A stretch of 64,000 bases of DNA, from contig CAWVSL010000010.1 of NCBI GenBank assembly GCA_963933115.1, positions 1 through 64,000 of the forward strand, given 5' to 3'. This DNA is from JALJPB01 sp963933115. Its GTDB lineage: Bacteria; Pseudomonadota; Gammaproteobacteria; Enterobacterales; Alteromonadaceae. The notes beneath the pieces were generated by a model that saw only the letters and a list, made by a program, of their open reading frames with translations, was not told where the DNA came from and searched no databases. Shown one piece after another: positions 34,578-43,401 of the stretch. A program made the position numbers and the translations under genes. The first letter of the stretch is position 1. Each line of letters begins with the position of its first letter.

Positions 34578-35786
34578 CTAATTGAGTATTTGTTGTAATA
34601 ACTCATTCGCTTGATGGTATTTGCTTTGCTTACTTAAAGCTAAGGCACAAGCTTTTAAGTCGTCATTATTAGTCAAATAACCCTCTACTGTAAATAAGCT
34701 ATGGAATGCTTTTTCACTCATTTGCCATTGACCCGCGGCTAATGCTAAATGACCTAAACAGGCGAGCCATTTAATACTGTGTTGATTGACGTGTAAATGT
34801 TTTTGAACTGCAGCAATGAAAATTTCAGTTTGATTAGTGGCTTTAGCTAAAGGTAATTCAGTTAACTGCTTAATAAAATTGTCACTGGCTTCTTTTTTTA
34901 ATGTCGGTAACAACAATTTCTCTAAAGGGGCAACTATACCGTTTTCAGCTAAAATTCGGCAATAAGCAAACAAGACGGCTTCACGTTGCTTAATTTTTTT
35001 CGTCATCTTTTGCCAGTAGTCGATTAATGCTTGTTGATCATGTTTTCGAATTAATTCATTAAAAATCGCAGTAAACGCAATATTTTCACTTTTTTCTAAC
35101 TTATATTGGTCAAAATCTTTTTGTTTTCTTGCCAACGCTAAATTTTGAACAGCAGCTTCATAACGCTCTTCAATTAAACATAAATCAATTTCTAATTGAA
35201 GAAGACGCGTATCATGACCAATATGTTTATGGTACTCATCAATCACTAGGCGAGCTTGAACATATTCTTCATGGTTTATTAACAGTTGAATTTTAACAAT
35301 AACTGATTCAATACCTGCCGTTTTCACAATATATTGATCGGTATTATGGTGTTCCAATAACGCAAGATAATGTTGAGTATTGGGACGTAAATTTTGCTTT
35401 TCTGCTGCCGATGCCGCTAATAGATAGGCAGTTTGCTGCTGATCTGCTGGCTCTGCACTTTTAGCCAGTAAGTGCTCAGCTTTTTGGTAATCACCTAATA
35501 CGTAAGCCGCTATGCCTTTATTGAAATCTTTTAACGCCCGTCGGTGATTAGCAAAAATAATTTTACGCCAACCACCAAAACTTAACTTATAACTGCCACG
35601 AAGGAGTCGAAAAGAAACAAACAAGATAAGAAAAGAAAAGCCTAACCAAAAAATTGCGGTATATGCCGTCATCTCAATAATTTTTCCACCCATAGCAATG
35701 GCAATATAGCCCGGTTCGCTTATGAGCATTGGCGTGATTGCAATAACAGATAATACTAATAAGGTAATAATAATGAAGCGGATCAT
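34578..35786 (-). CDS. hemY: HemY, heme biosynthesis-associated TPR membrane protein
   Basis: A 402-residue protein with two N-terminal transmembrane helices (about 3-25 and 43-62) and a periplasmic or cytosolic helical TPR-like body. It matches the gammaproteobacterial HemY that ends the hemCDXY operon and differs from the Bacillus HemY oxidase. Its biochemical role is unsettled; it probably organises heme synthesis at the membrane. It overlaps hemX by 4 bases. Confidence 0.9.
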   Translation of the reverse strand: MIRFIIITLLVLSVIAITPMLISEPGYIAIAMGGKIIEMTAYTAIFWLGFSFLILFVSFRLLRGSYKLSFGGWRKIIFANHRRALKDFNKGIAAYVLGDYQKAEHLLAKSAEPADQQQTAYLLAASAAEKQNLRPNTQHYLALLEHHNTDQYIVKTAGIESVIVKIQLLINHEEYVQARLVIDEYHKHIGHDTRLLQLEIDLCLIEERYEAAVQNLALARKQKDFDQYKLEKSENIAFTAIFNELIRKHDQQALIDYWQKMTKKIKQREAVLFAYCRILAENGIVAPLEKLLLPTLKKEASDNFIKQLTELPLAKATNQTEIFIAAVQKHLHVNQHSIKWLACLGHLALAAGQWQMSEKAFHSLFTVEGYLTNNDDLKACALALSKQSKYHQANELLQQILN

Positions 35787-37165
35787 ATCTCATTCTCATC
35801 TTTATTCACTTTTTCGTCAGCTTTTTCTTGAATACTGGTTTGCTGATGTATTTGCTCTTCAATGGATAATGGTTTTGTTTTTCCCTCTGTTGGCATTATT
35901 TTTTCACCCAATAATTGTTCATTATCAGTCAATGGTAACAGGGGTGTTTTCTCAGTGGTTTCAATAGCAAGTGGTTTATCGGTAAGGATATCTCTTATTG
36001 CTGAAAGTGATAATAAAGAGCTAGGGTAGTCAAAAGATATCATCTCAGTTCCAAGCTGTTTAATACTTGATAAAAATAATTGGTTACTCACCTCACTCAT
36101 ATCAAAGTATTGTGTGATCCACATTTGAATTTCAGCTAATGTGGCTAGATATAGCGTTGAATTTTCTTCTCTAGCCGCCCATTGTGCTTGTTGCAATTTC
36201 AAACTGAGATTTTCTCTTAAATTTTGTTGATACTGTGGCGACAATAAAGGCTTTGCACTGCCGTCCCGAACATGAATGACCACAAAGGTATTAAGAAAGT
36301 TATCCCAGGTTTTTGCTAAATTTTCTTGCCAATCATTAATATCATTTGAGAGTTCAGGCACCGTGTTTTCATTTTTTGTGGCAGTTACTTGCTGTATTGC
36401 TAACGGTAAACGGGTTAATTGACTATTTAAACCCATAAGCGAAAGGATAACATTTTCAGTATTTAGCACTGGCATAAGTTGCAGTTGCTCAATGTCTTGG
36501 TGTATTAATTTCCTAACTGATAAAAACTTTGGGTCATTTAACTCGGCTAAACGGTTACTCCCCTCTTTCAATAAACTAATAGCTGAACGGGTATCTCGCT
36601 CTAACCAAATAGTTCTTGCCGCAATTCTAATTAAATACTCGGTTTCATGAATTAACCAATCACTGGGTTTATTTCTCTCTAATCGAGTAACGGCACCCTC
36701 AAGTTGGATGATTTTTTTCCTGCTATTAACTTGTGCTTTAGTGACCATTTGTTTGAGTTGTTGAGAAAGTTTATTTTCTTGCTCTTTTAACAACTCATTG
36801 ACTCGTTGCAGGTTAGCCTTTTTATTTTTTTGATTCGTAGTTATTAAATCATCAGTAATAATACGTTGTTGATCGAGCCAATAATAACTGATAACGCTAG
36901 TCACTAGGCCAACGATTGCAATTAACAATGCAGCCATACCTATCTTTGAAATTTTAGCGTGTTCAGCGGAACTGCTTTTGATTTTTTTTGTCACGGTGCT
37001 GGCTGATTTTTTATTCGTTATCGTGTCACTTATCGCTGAATTTGGTTTTAATGACTCACTGTCTTGTTTGGTTTTTTTAGATGGTGGGATAGTGGTTTTT
37101 GCATCCAATCCTTGCTCAGAAGCACTTGATTGATCATTGTCTGATGGCTTTTTTTTATCTGTCAT
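35783..37165 (-). CDS. hemX: HemX, membrane-anchored uroporphyrinogen-III methyltransferase-like protein
   Basis: A 460-residue protein. Residues 1-70 are a charged low-complexity cytosolic tail (Lys/Ser rich); a transmembrane helix lies at about 75-96, followed by a coiled coil (about 110-160) and a helical domain. A methyltransferase catalytic domain is not visible, despite the family name. It lies between hemD and hemY in the heme operon. The charged C-terminal tail (EKADEKVNKDENEI) is unusual but simple in composition. Confidence 0.88.
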   Translation of the reverse strand: MTDKKKPSDNDQSSASEQGLDAKTTIPPSKKTKQDSESLKPNSAISDTITNKKSASTVTKKIKSSSAEHAKISKIGMAALLIAIVGLVTSVISYYWLDQQRIITDDLITTNQKNKKANLQRVNELLKEQENKLSQQLKQMVTKAQVNSRKKIIQLEGAVTRLERNKPSDWLIHETEYLIRIAARTIWLERDTRSAISLLKEGSNRLAELNDPKFLSVRKLIHQDIEQLQLMPVLNTENVILSLMGLNSQLTRLPLAIQQVTATKNENTVPELSNDINDWQENLAKTWDNFLNTFVVIHVRDGSAKPLLSPQYQQNLRENLSLKLQQAQWAAREENSTLYLATLAEIQMWITQYFDMSEVSNQLFLSSIKQLGTEMISFDYPSSLLSLSAIRDILTDKPLAIETTEKTPLLPLTDNEQLLGEKIMPTEGKTKPLSIEEQIHQQTSIQEKADEKVNKDENEI

Positions 37166-37207
37166 AATCCAGTTCCGTATTAGATGTTCCGCGTCATATA
37201 GGTAAAA

Positions 37208-38002
37208 TCAGCTCAAAGCCTTAATAATTGCTTTATCATTTGCACCTTGTGCGTTAATGACATTAATTAAACCTAATGCCTTAGCACTTTCTGCTATTCT
37301 TGCGCTGGCGACAACCCATAAACAGTTTTTTTGCCAGTTAGTCAGCACTAATTGCTCATCAGGAGCTAAAGTATTAATAAAAGTTTCAATTAAGTCTACA
37401 ATTCTTTGCAACAAAGCGTTACTTGTTATCACGATAACGTTTATTTGATTTGCATGCCATTGTTTAACAATAGCATGATTAAATGTTAACCATAGACGTT
37501 GATAGCTTTCAAGATAATTTACTTTGGCACCACGTTTACTCAGTGTGTTTTTTAAATACTCCCTACCACCATCGCCACGAACAATAAGAATGTTTTTCTG
37601 CTGAACCTCGTTTAAGTCCAACAGTTCGAGCAAACCTTCACTATTTTGCACTTTTGGAAAAATTACATGTTCGATAGAACAGTTATTTAATGCTTTTTTT
37701 GTCGCATGACCTACAGCAAAAAATTGAGTCGGCTGACTGCTACTTTTTTTTAGCCATTGCTTAATACTCAGCGACTGGTTGGCAAAAATGACCGCGGCGA
37801 CACTAACAAAGATGATAATGTCTGGTGGCGATTTTGTAAGCGTATCTTTAATCTTTTGTTGATTAGTATAGGACTGGTAATCAAAAAACGATTGGCAAAG
37901 TGAGTTAATGCCAATCGTCTTAAGTTGCTGTGCTAATTGCATCCCTTTTTCTTTAGGACGAGTGATTAACACATTGAGTTCGGTGTTACTTTTGATCCGC
38001 AT
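37208..38002 (-). CDS. hemD: Uroporphyrinogen-III synthase HemD
   Basis: A 264-residue enzyme that closes hydroxymethylbilane with inversion of ring D to give uroporphyrinogen III. The family is poorly conserved; visible hallmarks are the N-terminal VLITRPKEKGMQLAQQL and the middle ILIVRGDGGREYLKNTL. The start overlaps hemC by 17 bases, indicating coupled translation. Confidence 0.93.
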   Translation of the reverse strand: MRIKSNTELNVLITRPKEKGMQLAQQLKTIGINSLCQSFFDYQSYTNQQKIKDTLTKSPPDIIIFVSVAAVIFANQSLSIKQWLKKSSSQPTQFFAVGHATKKALNNCSIEHVIFPKVQNSEGLLELLDLNEVQQKNILIVRGDGGREYLKNTLSKRGAKVNYLESYQRLWLTFNHAIVKQWHANQINVIVITSNALLQRIVDLIETFINTLAPDEQLVLTNWQKNCLWVVASARIAESAKALGLINVINAQGANDKAIIKALS

Positions 38003-38921
38003 AAACTTTTTTCAAAATAACATCTGCCCCGCGAGACAATAAGGTTTGCGCTAAACTATTACCTAATACCTCACCTTGATCTAAGCGACCACGAATTTCA
38101 CTGTGAATGATTTGACTGCCATCGACTGCACCCACTAAACCTCTCAGGTATATTTCATCATTATCAATAACAGCATAGGCACCAATAGGGACTTGACAAC
38201 CCCCTTCAAGCGTTTTGTTCATCGCACGTTCGGCAAGTACGCGTATGCGAGTAGTTTTATCCTCTAAGGGGGCAAGTAGGGCTTTAATTTCCTCATCATT
38301 GATACGACATTCAATACCAACTGCGCCTTGCCCATTTGCTGGTAACATAATTTCTGGTTCAATAAATTGACGAATACGCTCAGGCATTTTTAAACGAATC
38401 ATACCTGCTGCCGCTAAAATAATAGCATCATAGTCACCCTCATCTAACTTTCTTAAACGAGTATTAACATTGCCACGCAAGTCTCTAATCTCTAGATCAG
38501 GACGAGCAGCTTTAATTTGGCATTGACGACGTAAGCTAGACGTACCGACGATTGCGCCTTGCGGAAGGAGGTCAAGACTCTCATAAGTATTTGAGATAAA
38601 TGCATCTCGGGGATCTTCACGGGGACAAATCACTTGTAAGCCGAGACCTTCTGGAAAATCAACGGGTACATCTTTCATTGAATGAACGGCAATATCAGCA
38701 CGATTCTCTAATATCGCTACTTCAAGCTCTTTGACAAATAACCCTTTACCACCGACTTTAGCCAGTGGGGTATCTAAAATAATATCACCCTTAGTCGTCA
38801 TCGGTAAAAGTTCAACAATAATACCTTGGTGAAAATATTCAAGTTGTGCTTTAACGTATTCTGCTTGCCACATAGCGAGGGCACTTTTTCGAGTAGCGAT
38901 ACGTACGACTTTATTGGTCAT
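37986..38921 (-). CDS. hemC: Hydroxymethylbilane synthase HemC
   Basis: A 311-residue enzyme joining four porphobilinogens. The dipyrromethane cofactor is bound to C242 in LEGGCQVPIGAY, the same number as in E. coli. It opens RIATRKSALAMWQAEYV, with DLRGNVNTRLRKL in the middle. It is the first gene of hemC-hemD-hemX-hemY, 17 bases after cyaY on the same strand. Confidence 0.97.
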   Translation of the reverse strand: MTNKVVRIATRKSALAMWQAEYVKAQLEYFHQGIIVELLPMTTKGDIILDTPLAKVGGKGLFVKELEVAILENRADIAVHSMKDVPVDFPEGLGLQVICPREDPRDAFISNTYESLDLLPQGAIVGTSSLRRQCQIKAARPDLEIRDLRGNVNTRLRKLDEGDYDAIILAAAGMIRLKMPERIRQFIEPEIMLPANGQGAVGIECRINDEEIKALLAPLEDKTTRIRVLAERAMNKTLEGGCQVPIGAYAVIDNDEIYLRGLVGAVDGSQIIHSEIRGRLDQGEVLGNSLAQTLLSRGADVILKKVYADQK

Positions 38922-38938
38922 TGATAGATCCTAAATAA

Positions 38939-39259
38939 TTATTGTGCTATTAAACTGATGTCTACTTCTGCTTGTTTGCTTACTGCAGCTGCTAAGAACT
39001 GCCAAAACTCTCCACCGCCACGCTTATCAAACCATTGGTCATTTTCAAAAGAAAAATGATGTCCATTAAATTTTGTTGCCACCCAAATCTCTTGCAAAGG
39101 TGCTTGTTTGTTGATGATTATCTTTGTTTTATTAAGAAAAGTTAGCGTTAAAATGCCACTGGCACCTTCAAAATCTATATCAACACCACACACTTCAATT
39201 GCTTCTTCAACGGCTAAAATTAATTCGTCGGAAATTGAATTATATTGACTGTCGTTCAT
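38939..39259 (-). CDS. cyaY: Bacterial frataxin CyaY
   Basis: A 106-residue frataxin-like protein that binds iron through an acidic helix (LILAVEEAIEVCGVDIDFE) and regulates IscS-dependent Fe-S assembly. It keeps the motifs QEIWVATKFNGHHF and the GEFWQFL end. It lies just before hemC on the same strand and is divergent from lptM-lysA, as in enterobacteria. Confidence 0.95.
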   Translation of the reverse strand: MNDSQYNSISDELILAVEEAIEVCGVDIDFEGASGILTLTFLNKTKIIINKQAPLQEIWVATKFNGHHFSFENDQWFDKRGGGEFWQFLAAAVSKQAEVDISLIAQ

Positions 39260-39430
39260 TTCTTTTCCTTATAGTATGATCGCTTTTTGAGCTTTTATTT
39301 AGCTCAAGGCTATTAATGGCTGTAATTGATGATGAGCATGTGAGTATAATACCAGAAAAAGCAATTTCAACATGGATTTGCTAGATAAAAAACTCGATTA
39401 ACATAACTTTTATGGCACAAAACTAAACAA

Positions 39431-39664
39431 ATGAAAAGACAAGACAATAAACCATTAATTTTCAGCTGCTTTATCTCTCTGCTAGTATTAGCCGGTTGTG
39501 GATTAAAAGGCGACTTATATCAGACTCCAGCGTCAACTAAGGGCGATATTTCTTTGTCTGAAAACGCCAAGAAAGTTATAGCAAAGAAGACAACACAACC
39601 GACACTAAATGATACAAAATCAACAGAAAAAACTACTCCAGATATTGAACAGGAATTTAAGTAA
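39431..39664 (+). CDS. lptM: LptM/YifL-type small lipoprotein
   Basis: A 77-residue lipoprotein with a signal ending LVLAGC (C23) followed by GLKGDLY, the hallmark of LptM (YifL). In E. coli LptM assists oxidative maturation of the LPS translocon LptDE. The mature tail is long, polar and Lys/Thr rich. The stop codon overlaps the lysA start (TAATG). Confidence 0.88.
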   Translation: MKRQDNKPLIFSCFISLLVLAGCGLKGDLYQTPASTKGDISLSENAKKVIAKKTTQPTLNDTKSTEKTTPDIEQEFK

Positions 39665-40911
39665 TGGATTTTTTTAATCATCAAGACAAGTCATTATTCG
39701 CAGAGAACTGCTCCGTAACCACTATTGCTAAAACTCATGGTACGCCACTATATCTTTATTCACGAGCAACCATCGAGCGTCATTGGCATGCGTTTAACGA
39801 TGCGGCTGGTCAACAGGATCATCTGATATGTTACGCGGTTAAAGCCAATAGTAATTTGGCTGTTCTTAATGTTATGGCGCGTTTGGGGTCAGGTTTTGAT
39901 ATTGTCTCTCAAGGAGAGCTATCACGGGTATTAGCCGCCGGCGGTGACGCCAAAAAAGTCGTGTTCTCAGGTGTCGGTAAAAAGTCATCAGAAATAGCGT
40001 TTGCTTTAGAGCAAGACATTTTTTGTTTTAATGTTGAGTCTGTCTCCGAGTTAGACCGTATTAACCAAGTAGCAAAGGCAATGGGTAAAATAGCGCCTAT
40101 TTCATTACGTGTTAATCCTGATGTTGATGCTGGTACTCATCCTTACATTTCAACAGGTTTAAAAGATAATAAGTTTGGTATTGCCATTGATGATGCCCAA
40201 AGGGTTTATCAGTATGCGGCTAGCTTATCCAACCTTGATGTAAAGGGGGTTGATTGCCATATAGGTTCACAACTGACCGATTTAACCCCGTTTTTAGATG
40301 CCCTAGACAGAGTGTTATTATTAGTCGATAAGTTAGCGAAGCAGGGGATCACTTTATCCCATTTAGATGTTGGTGGCGGCTTAGGGGTTTGTTATCACGA
40401 TGAAACACCACCTCACCCTGAGCAATATGCAAAAGCACTAGCAGAGAAACTAGTCGGTTACGATTTAACACTTATTTATGAACCTGGTCGTGCCATTATG
40501 GCTAATGCTGGTATCTTAGTAACTGAGGTTGAGTTCTTAAAAGAAAATGAGGAACGAAACTTTGCAATTGTTGACGCGGCAATGAACGATCTTATCCGTC
40601 CGGCACTTTATCAAGCATGGCAAGCCATTATTCCCGTTGAAATACGTGATGATGTTGCTGCTAAAAATTATGATGTTGTTGGTCCAGTTTGTGAAACAGG
40701 CGACTTTCTAGGTAAAGACCGAGTGTTGGCAATTAAAGCGGGGGATTTATTAGCTGTTCGCTCTTCTGGCGCCTATGGTTTTGCTATGAGTTCAAATTAT
40801 AATAGCCGTCCTCGTGCAATTGAAATTATGGTTGATGGTGAGCAAGTCAATGTCATCAGAAAAAGAGAAACTATTGAACAGTTATGGTTAGGTGAAAAAC
40901 TTCTCCCTTAG
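39664..40911 (+). CDS. lysA: Diaminopimelate decarboxylase
   Basis: A 415-residue PLP enzyme making L-lysine from meso-diaminopimelate. K60 in ICYAVKANSN is the PLP lysine; the glycine loop LDVGGGLGVCY and the substrate motif GPVCETGDFLG are intact. It is coupled to lptM by a one-base overlap and followed by dapF, so the last two steps toward lysine lie together. Confidence 0.96.
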   Translation: MDFFNHQDKSLFAENCSVTTIAKTHGTPLYLYSRATIERHWHAFNDAAGQQDHLICYAVKANSNLAVLNVMARLGSGFDIVSQGELSRVLAAGGDAKKVVFSGVGKKSSEIAFALEQDIFCFNVESVSELDRINQVAKAMGKIAPISLRVNPDVDAGTHPYISTGLKDNKFGIAIDDAQRVYQYAASLSNLDVKGVDCHIGSQLTDLTPFLDALDRVLLLVDKLAKQGITLSHLDVGGGLGVCYHDETPPHPEQYAKALAEKLVGYDLTLIYEPGRAIMANAGILVTEVEFLKENEERNFAIVDAAMNDLIRPALYQAWQAIIPVEIRDDVAAKNYDVVGPVCETGDFLGKDRVLAIKAGDLLAVRSSGAYGFAMSSNYNSRPRAIEIMVDGEQVNVIRKRETIEQLWLGEKLLP

Positions 40912-40988
40912 TATTTACCATTACCGCTGATTACCTTATACCTTAACTATTAAATTAGGTATCTAGTTTGTAAAAGAAGATTAAATAA

Positions 40989-41819
40989 ATGTTAGTAAAT
41001 TTTTCTAAAATGCATGGTTTGGGCAATGACTTTATGGTTATTGATAATGTTACCCAAAGTACTTATTTGTCTAATGAACAAATCAAACAACTTGCTGATC
41101 GTAATTTTGGTATTGGCTTTGACCAACTCTTGGTTGTTGAGCCACCTTATGATCCTGATTTAGACTTTCATTACCGTATTTTTAATGCTGACGGCAGTGA
41201 GGTAGCTCAATGTGGTAATGGTGCTCGCTGTTTTGCCCGTTTTGTTCGTATGAAAGGTTTAACGAATAAATCAAAGATAAAAGTATCTACACAGTCTGGG
41301 AAAATGACTTTGTTTATTGAACGTGATGGCAACATATCAGTTAATATGCCCGTGCCAAAATTTGAGCCAAAGCAAGTACCGTTTAATGCCCAAAAAGTTG
41401 AAGGTACTTATATTCTGCGCAGCGAATCAGAAATGGTACTGTGTGGAGTAGTTTCTATGGGTAATCCACATTGCGTTATTACTGTTGATTCAGTTGAGGA
41501 CGCCCCAGTAGAAGCCTTAGGACATGAGTTATCACACCATGAACGATTTCCAAAACAAGCCAATGTTGGCTTTATGGAAGTAGTGACACCTGAGTTCATT
41601 AAACTGCGTGTTTATGAACGAGGAGCAGCAGAAACTTTAGCTTGTGGTAGCGGCGCATGTGCTGCCGTTGTTATTGGCCAAATGCAAAAAAAACTGGCTA
41701 AACAAGTGACTGTTGAACTACCGGGTGGACAGTTAAAAATTTATTGGAAAGGGCCAGGAAATTCAGTGAAAATGTCAGGTCCAGCCACCCATGTATTTGA
41801 TGGCCAAATCAATATATAA
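40989..41819 (+). CDS. dapF: Diaminopimelate epimerase
   Basis: A 276-residue PLP-independent racemase converting LL- to meso-diaminopimelate for lysine and peptidoglycan. The two catalytic cysteines are C75 (AQCGNGARC) and C219 (LACGSGACAA). The length fits E. coli DapF (274). Confidence 0.97.
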   Translation: MLVNFSKMHGLGNDFMVIDNVTQSTYLSNEQIKQLADRNFGIGFDQLLVVEPPYDPDLDFHYRIFNADGSEVAQCGNGARCFARFVRMKGLTNKSKIKVSTQSGKMTLFIERDGNISVNMPVPKFEPKQVPFNAQKVEGTYILRSESEMVLCGVVSMGNPHCVITVDSVEDAPVEALGHELSHHERFPKQANVGFMEVVTPEFIKLRVYERGAAETLACGSGACAAVVIGQMQKKLAKQVTVELPGGQLKIYWKGPGNSVKMSGPATHVFDGQINI

Positions 41820-41867
41820 CGAACTGATGACTAATAATAAATTTAATAAAAAGAGCAGAAAGCTGTA

Positions 41868-42578
41868 ATGAATATTGACGAACAAGCGAATCTTAGCAAA
41901 AAAACGTTTCAATCAGATGAATTACCATTAACTGATGGGGTTATTAGTGATTATTTATCAGACCATCCTGATTTTTTTAATCGTAACCCTCAGTTATTAA
42001 TAGGTTTACGCTTGTCCGATACTCATCGTGGTACTGTGTCATTAGTGGAACGTCAACAACTGCAACTCCGTCAAAAAGTTCAGGCCTTAGAAGAAGAAGT
42101 TACTCAGCTGATCACCATTGCTAATAATAATGAGCGATTATTTGTCCTCTACAGCGACTTATATTTACGCTTACTTGATTGCCAATCAGCCAATGAATTA
42201 CTTGATTGTTTATATCAAACAACCACTGAATTGTTATCTTTATCTGGTTTAAAAGTTTGGTTAAAGCAGGACGTTGATTTAAAGCATGATACCCTTGTTG
42301 AAAACGATTGTGCCGGCGTGATGCAAAATCGCTTAACCAAAGAAGATTATTATTTTGGACGACTGCAGCAAACTGAACAGAAATTAATATTTTCACAATT
42401 GACCTCAGGCTCTGTCGTTTTAATCAAGCTAAACTCGGATAAGACTGGACAAGCAATCGGTTTTATTGCCATTAATAGTGAAGATGCTCAGCATTTTGAT
42501 CCTCGCATGGACACCTTATTGTTAAGCCAGTTTAAAAAGCTTGTCGCTAAACTATTACAAACTCATTTAATACTGTAA
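41868..42578 (+). CDS. DUF484 family protein (YigA)
   Basis: A 236-residue soluble protein with the DUF484 start (YLSDHPDFFNRNPQLLIGLRL) and a GAF-like C-terminal half. Residues about 65-85 form a coiled coil. Its function is unknown. It usually lies between dapF and xerC; here xerC is absent and yigB follows after 10 bases. Confidence 0.9.
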   Translation: MNIDEQANLSKKTFQSDELPLTDGVISDYLSDHPDFFNRNPQLLIGLRLSDTHRGTVSLVERQQLQLRQKVQALEEEVTQLITIANNNERLFVLYSDLYLRLLDCQSANELLDCLYQTTTELLSLSGLKVWLKQDVDLKHDTLVENDCAGVMQNRLTKEDYYFGRLQQTEQKLIFSQLTSGSVVLIKLNSDKTGQAIGFIAINSEDAQHFDPRMDTLLLSQFKKLVAKLLQTHLIL

Positions 42579-42588
42579 ATATCAGCCA

Positions 42589-43320
42589 ATGAAATTTTAT
42601 CGCCGTTTATCAACAATTAAAGCCATTAGCTTCGATCTAGATGATACCTTGTATGCTAACCATCCAGTGATGCTTAGCGCAGAAGCTAAAATGATAGGTT
42701 ATTTTTCTGAGCATTTTTCTGAGGTCTTACAAGGTCAATTTAAAGGGGTGGTGCTTAACCAAAAATTCTGGTCAACTTATCGAGCAGAGGCTATTTTAAC
42801 TAAAGCTTCGTTGGTCGATGATGTTGTCGCATTACGACTCGAAAGTTATTATTTTGGTCTTTCAGCATTAGGTTATAACGCTCAACAGGCAAGGTTAAAG
42901 GCTCAACAGGCGATGGATTACTTTTGTATTGTCCGAAGCCAATTTACTGTGCCAAAAATCAGCCACCAGTTATTAAAAGAACTCTCGGAAGTTTATCCCT
43001 TAGTAGCTATCAGTAATGGTAATGTTGATACGAAAGCTATTGGCATTGATCATTATTTTCAACATATCTTTCATGCAACCGATGGTTTAAAACAAAAGCC
43101 CCATAGACAAATGTTTGAACTGACCTGCGCTAAACTTTCGATTGAACCAAAGCAGTTGTTACATGTTGGTGATTGTGGTCGTGCTGATATTCAAGGGGCA
43201 ATGGCTGCAGGTTGTCAATCAGCATGGTTACCTCGATATAACATTGGTAAGCCGATAACGGTATTACCTAATATAGAGTTGTTAACCGTTGAAGAGCTTG
43301 CGCAGTTATTATTACGTTAA
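42589..43320 (+). CDS. yigB: HAD-family phosphatase YigB
   Basis: A 243-residue HAD hydrolase. Motif I is FDLDDTLY at about 16-23, motif II ISNGN, and motif IV HVGDCGRADIQGA. In E. coli YigB dephosphorylates a riboflavin-pathway intermediate, along with other sugar phosphates. It sits in the conserved dapF-DUF484-(xerC)-yigB-uvrD order. Confidence 0.92.
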   Translation: MKFYRRLSTIKAISFDLDDTLYANHPVMLSAEAKMIGYFSEHFSEVLQGQFKGVVLNQKFWSTYRAEAILTKASLVDDVVALRLESYYFGLSALGYNAQQARLKAQQAMDYFCIVRSQFTVPKISHQLLKELSEVYPLVAISNGNVDTKAIGIDHYFQHIFHATDGLKQKPHRQMFELTCAKLSIEPKQLLHVGDCGRADIQGAMAAGCQSAWLPRYNIGKPITVLPNIELLTVEELAQLLLR

Positions 43321-43401
43321 TTAAAAATGATATATTATTAGCTAATAATATCAAGCTCTACTATTAACCCTATCTCCCTAACTAACAAATGTGATTTTCC
43401 A

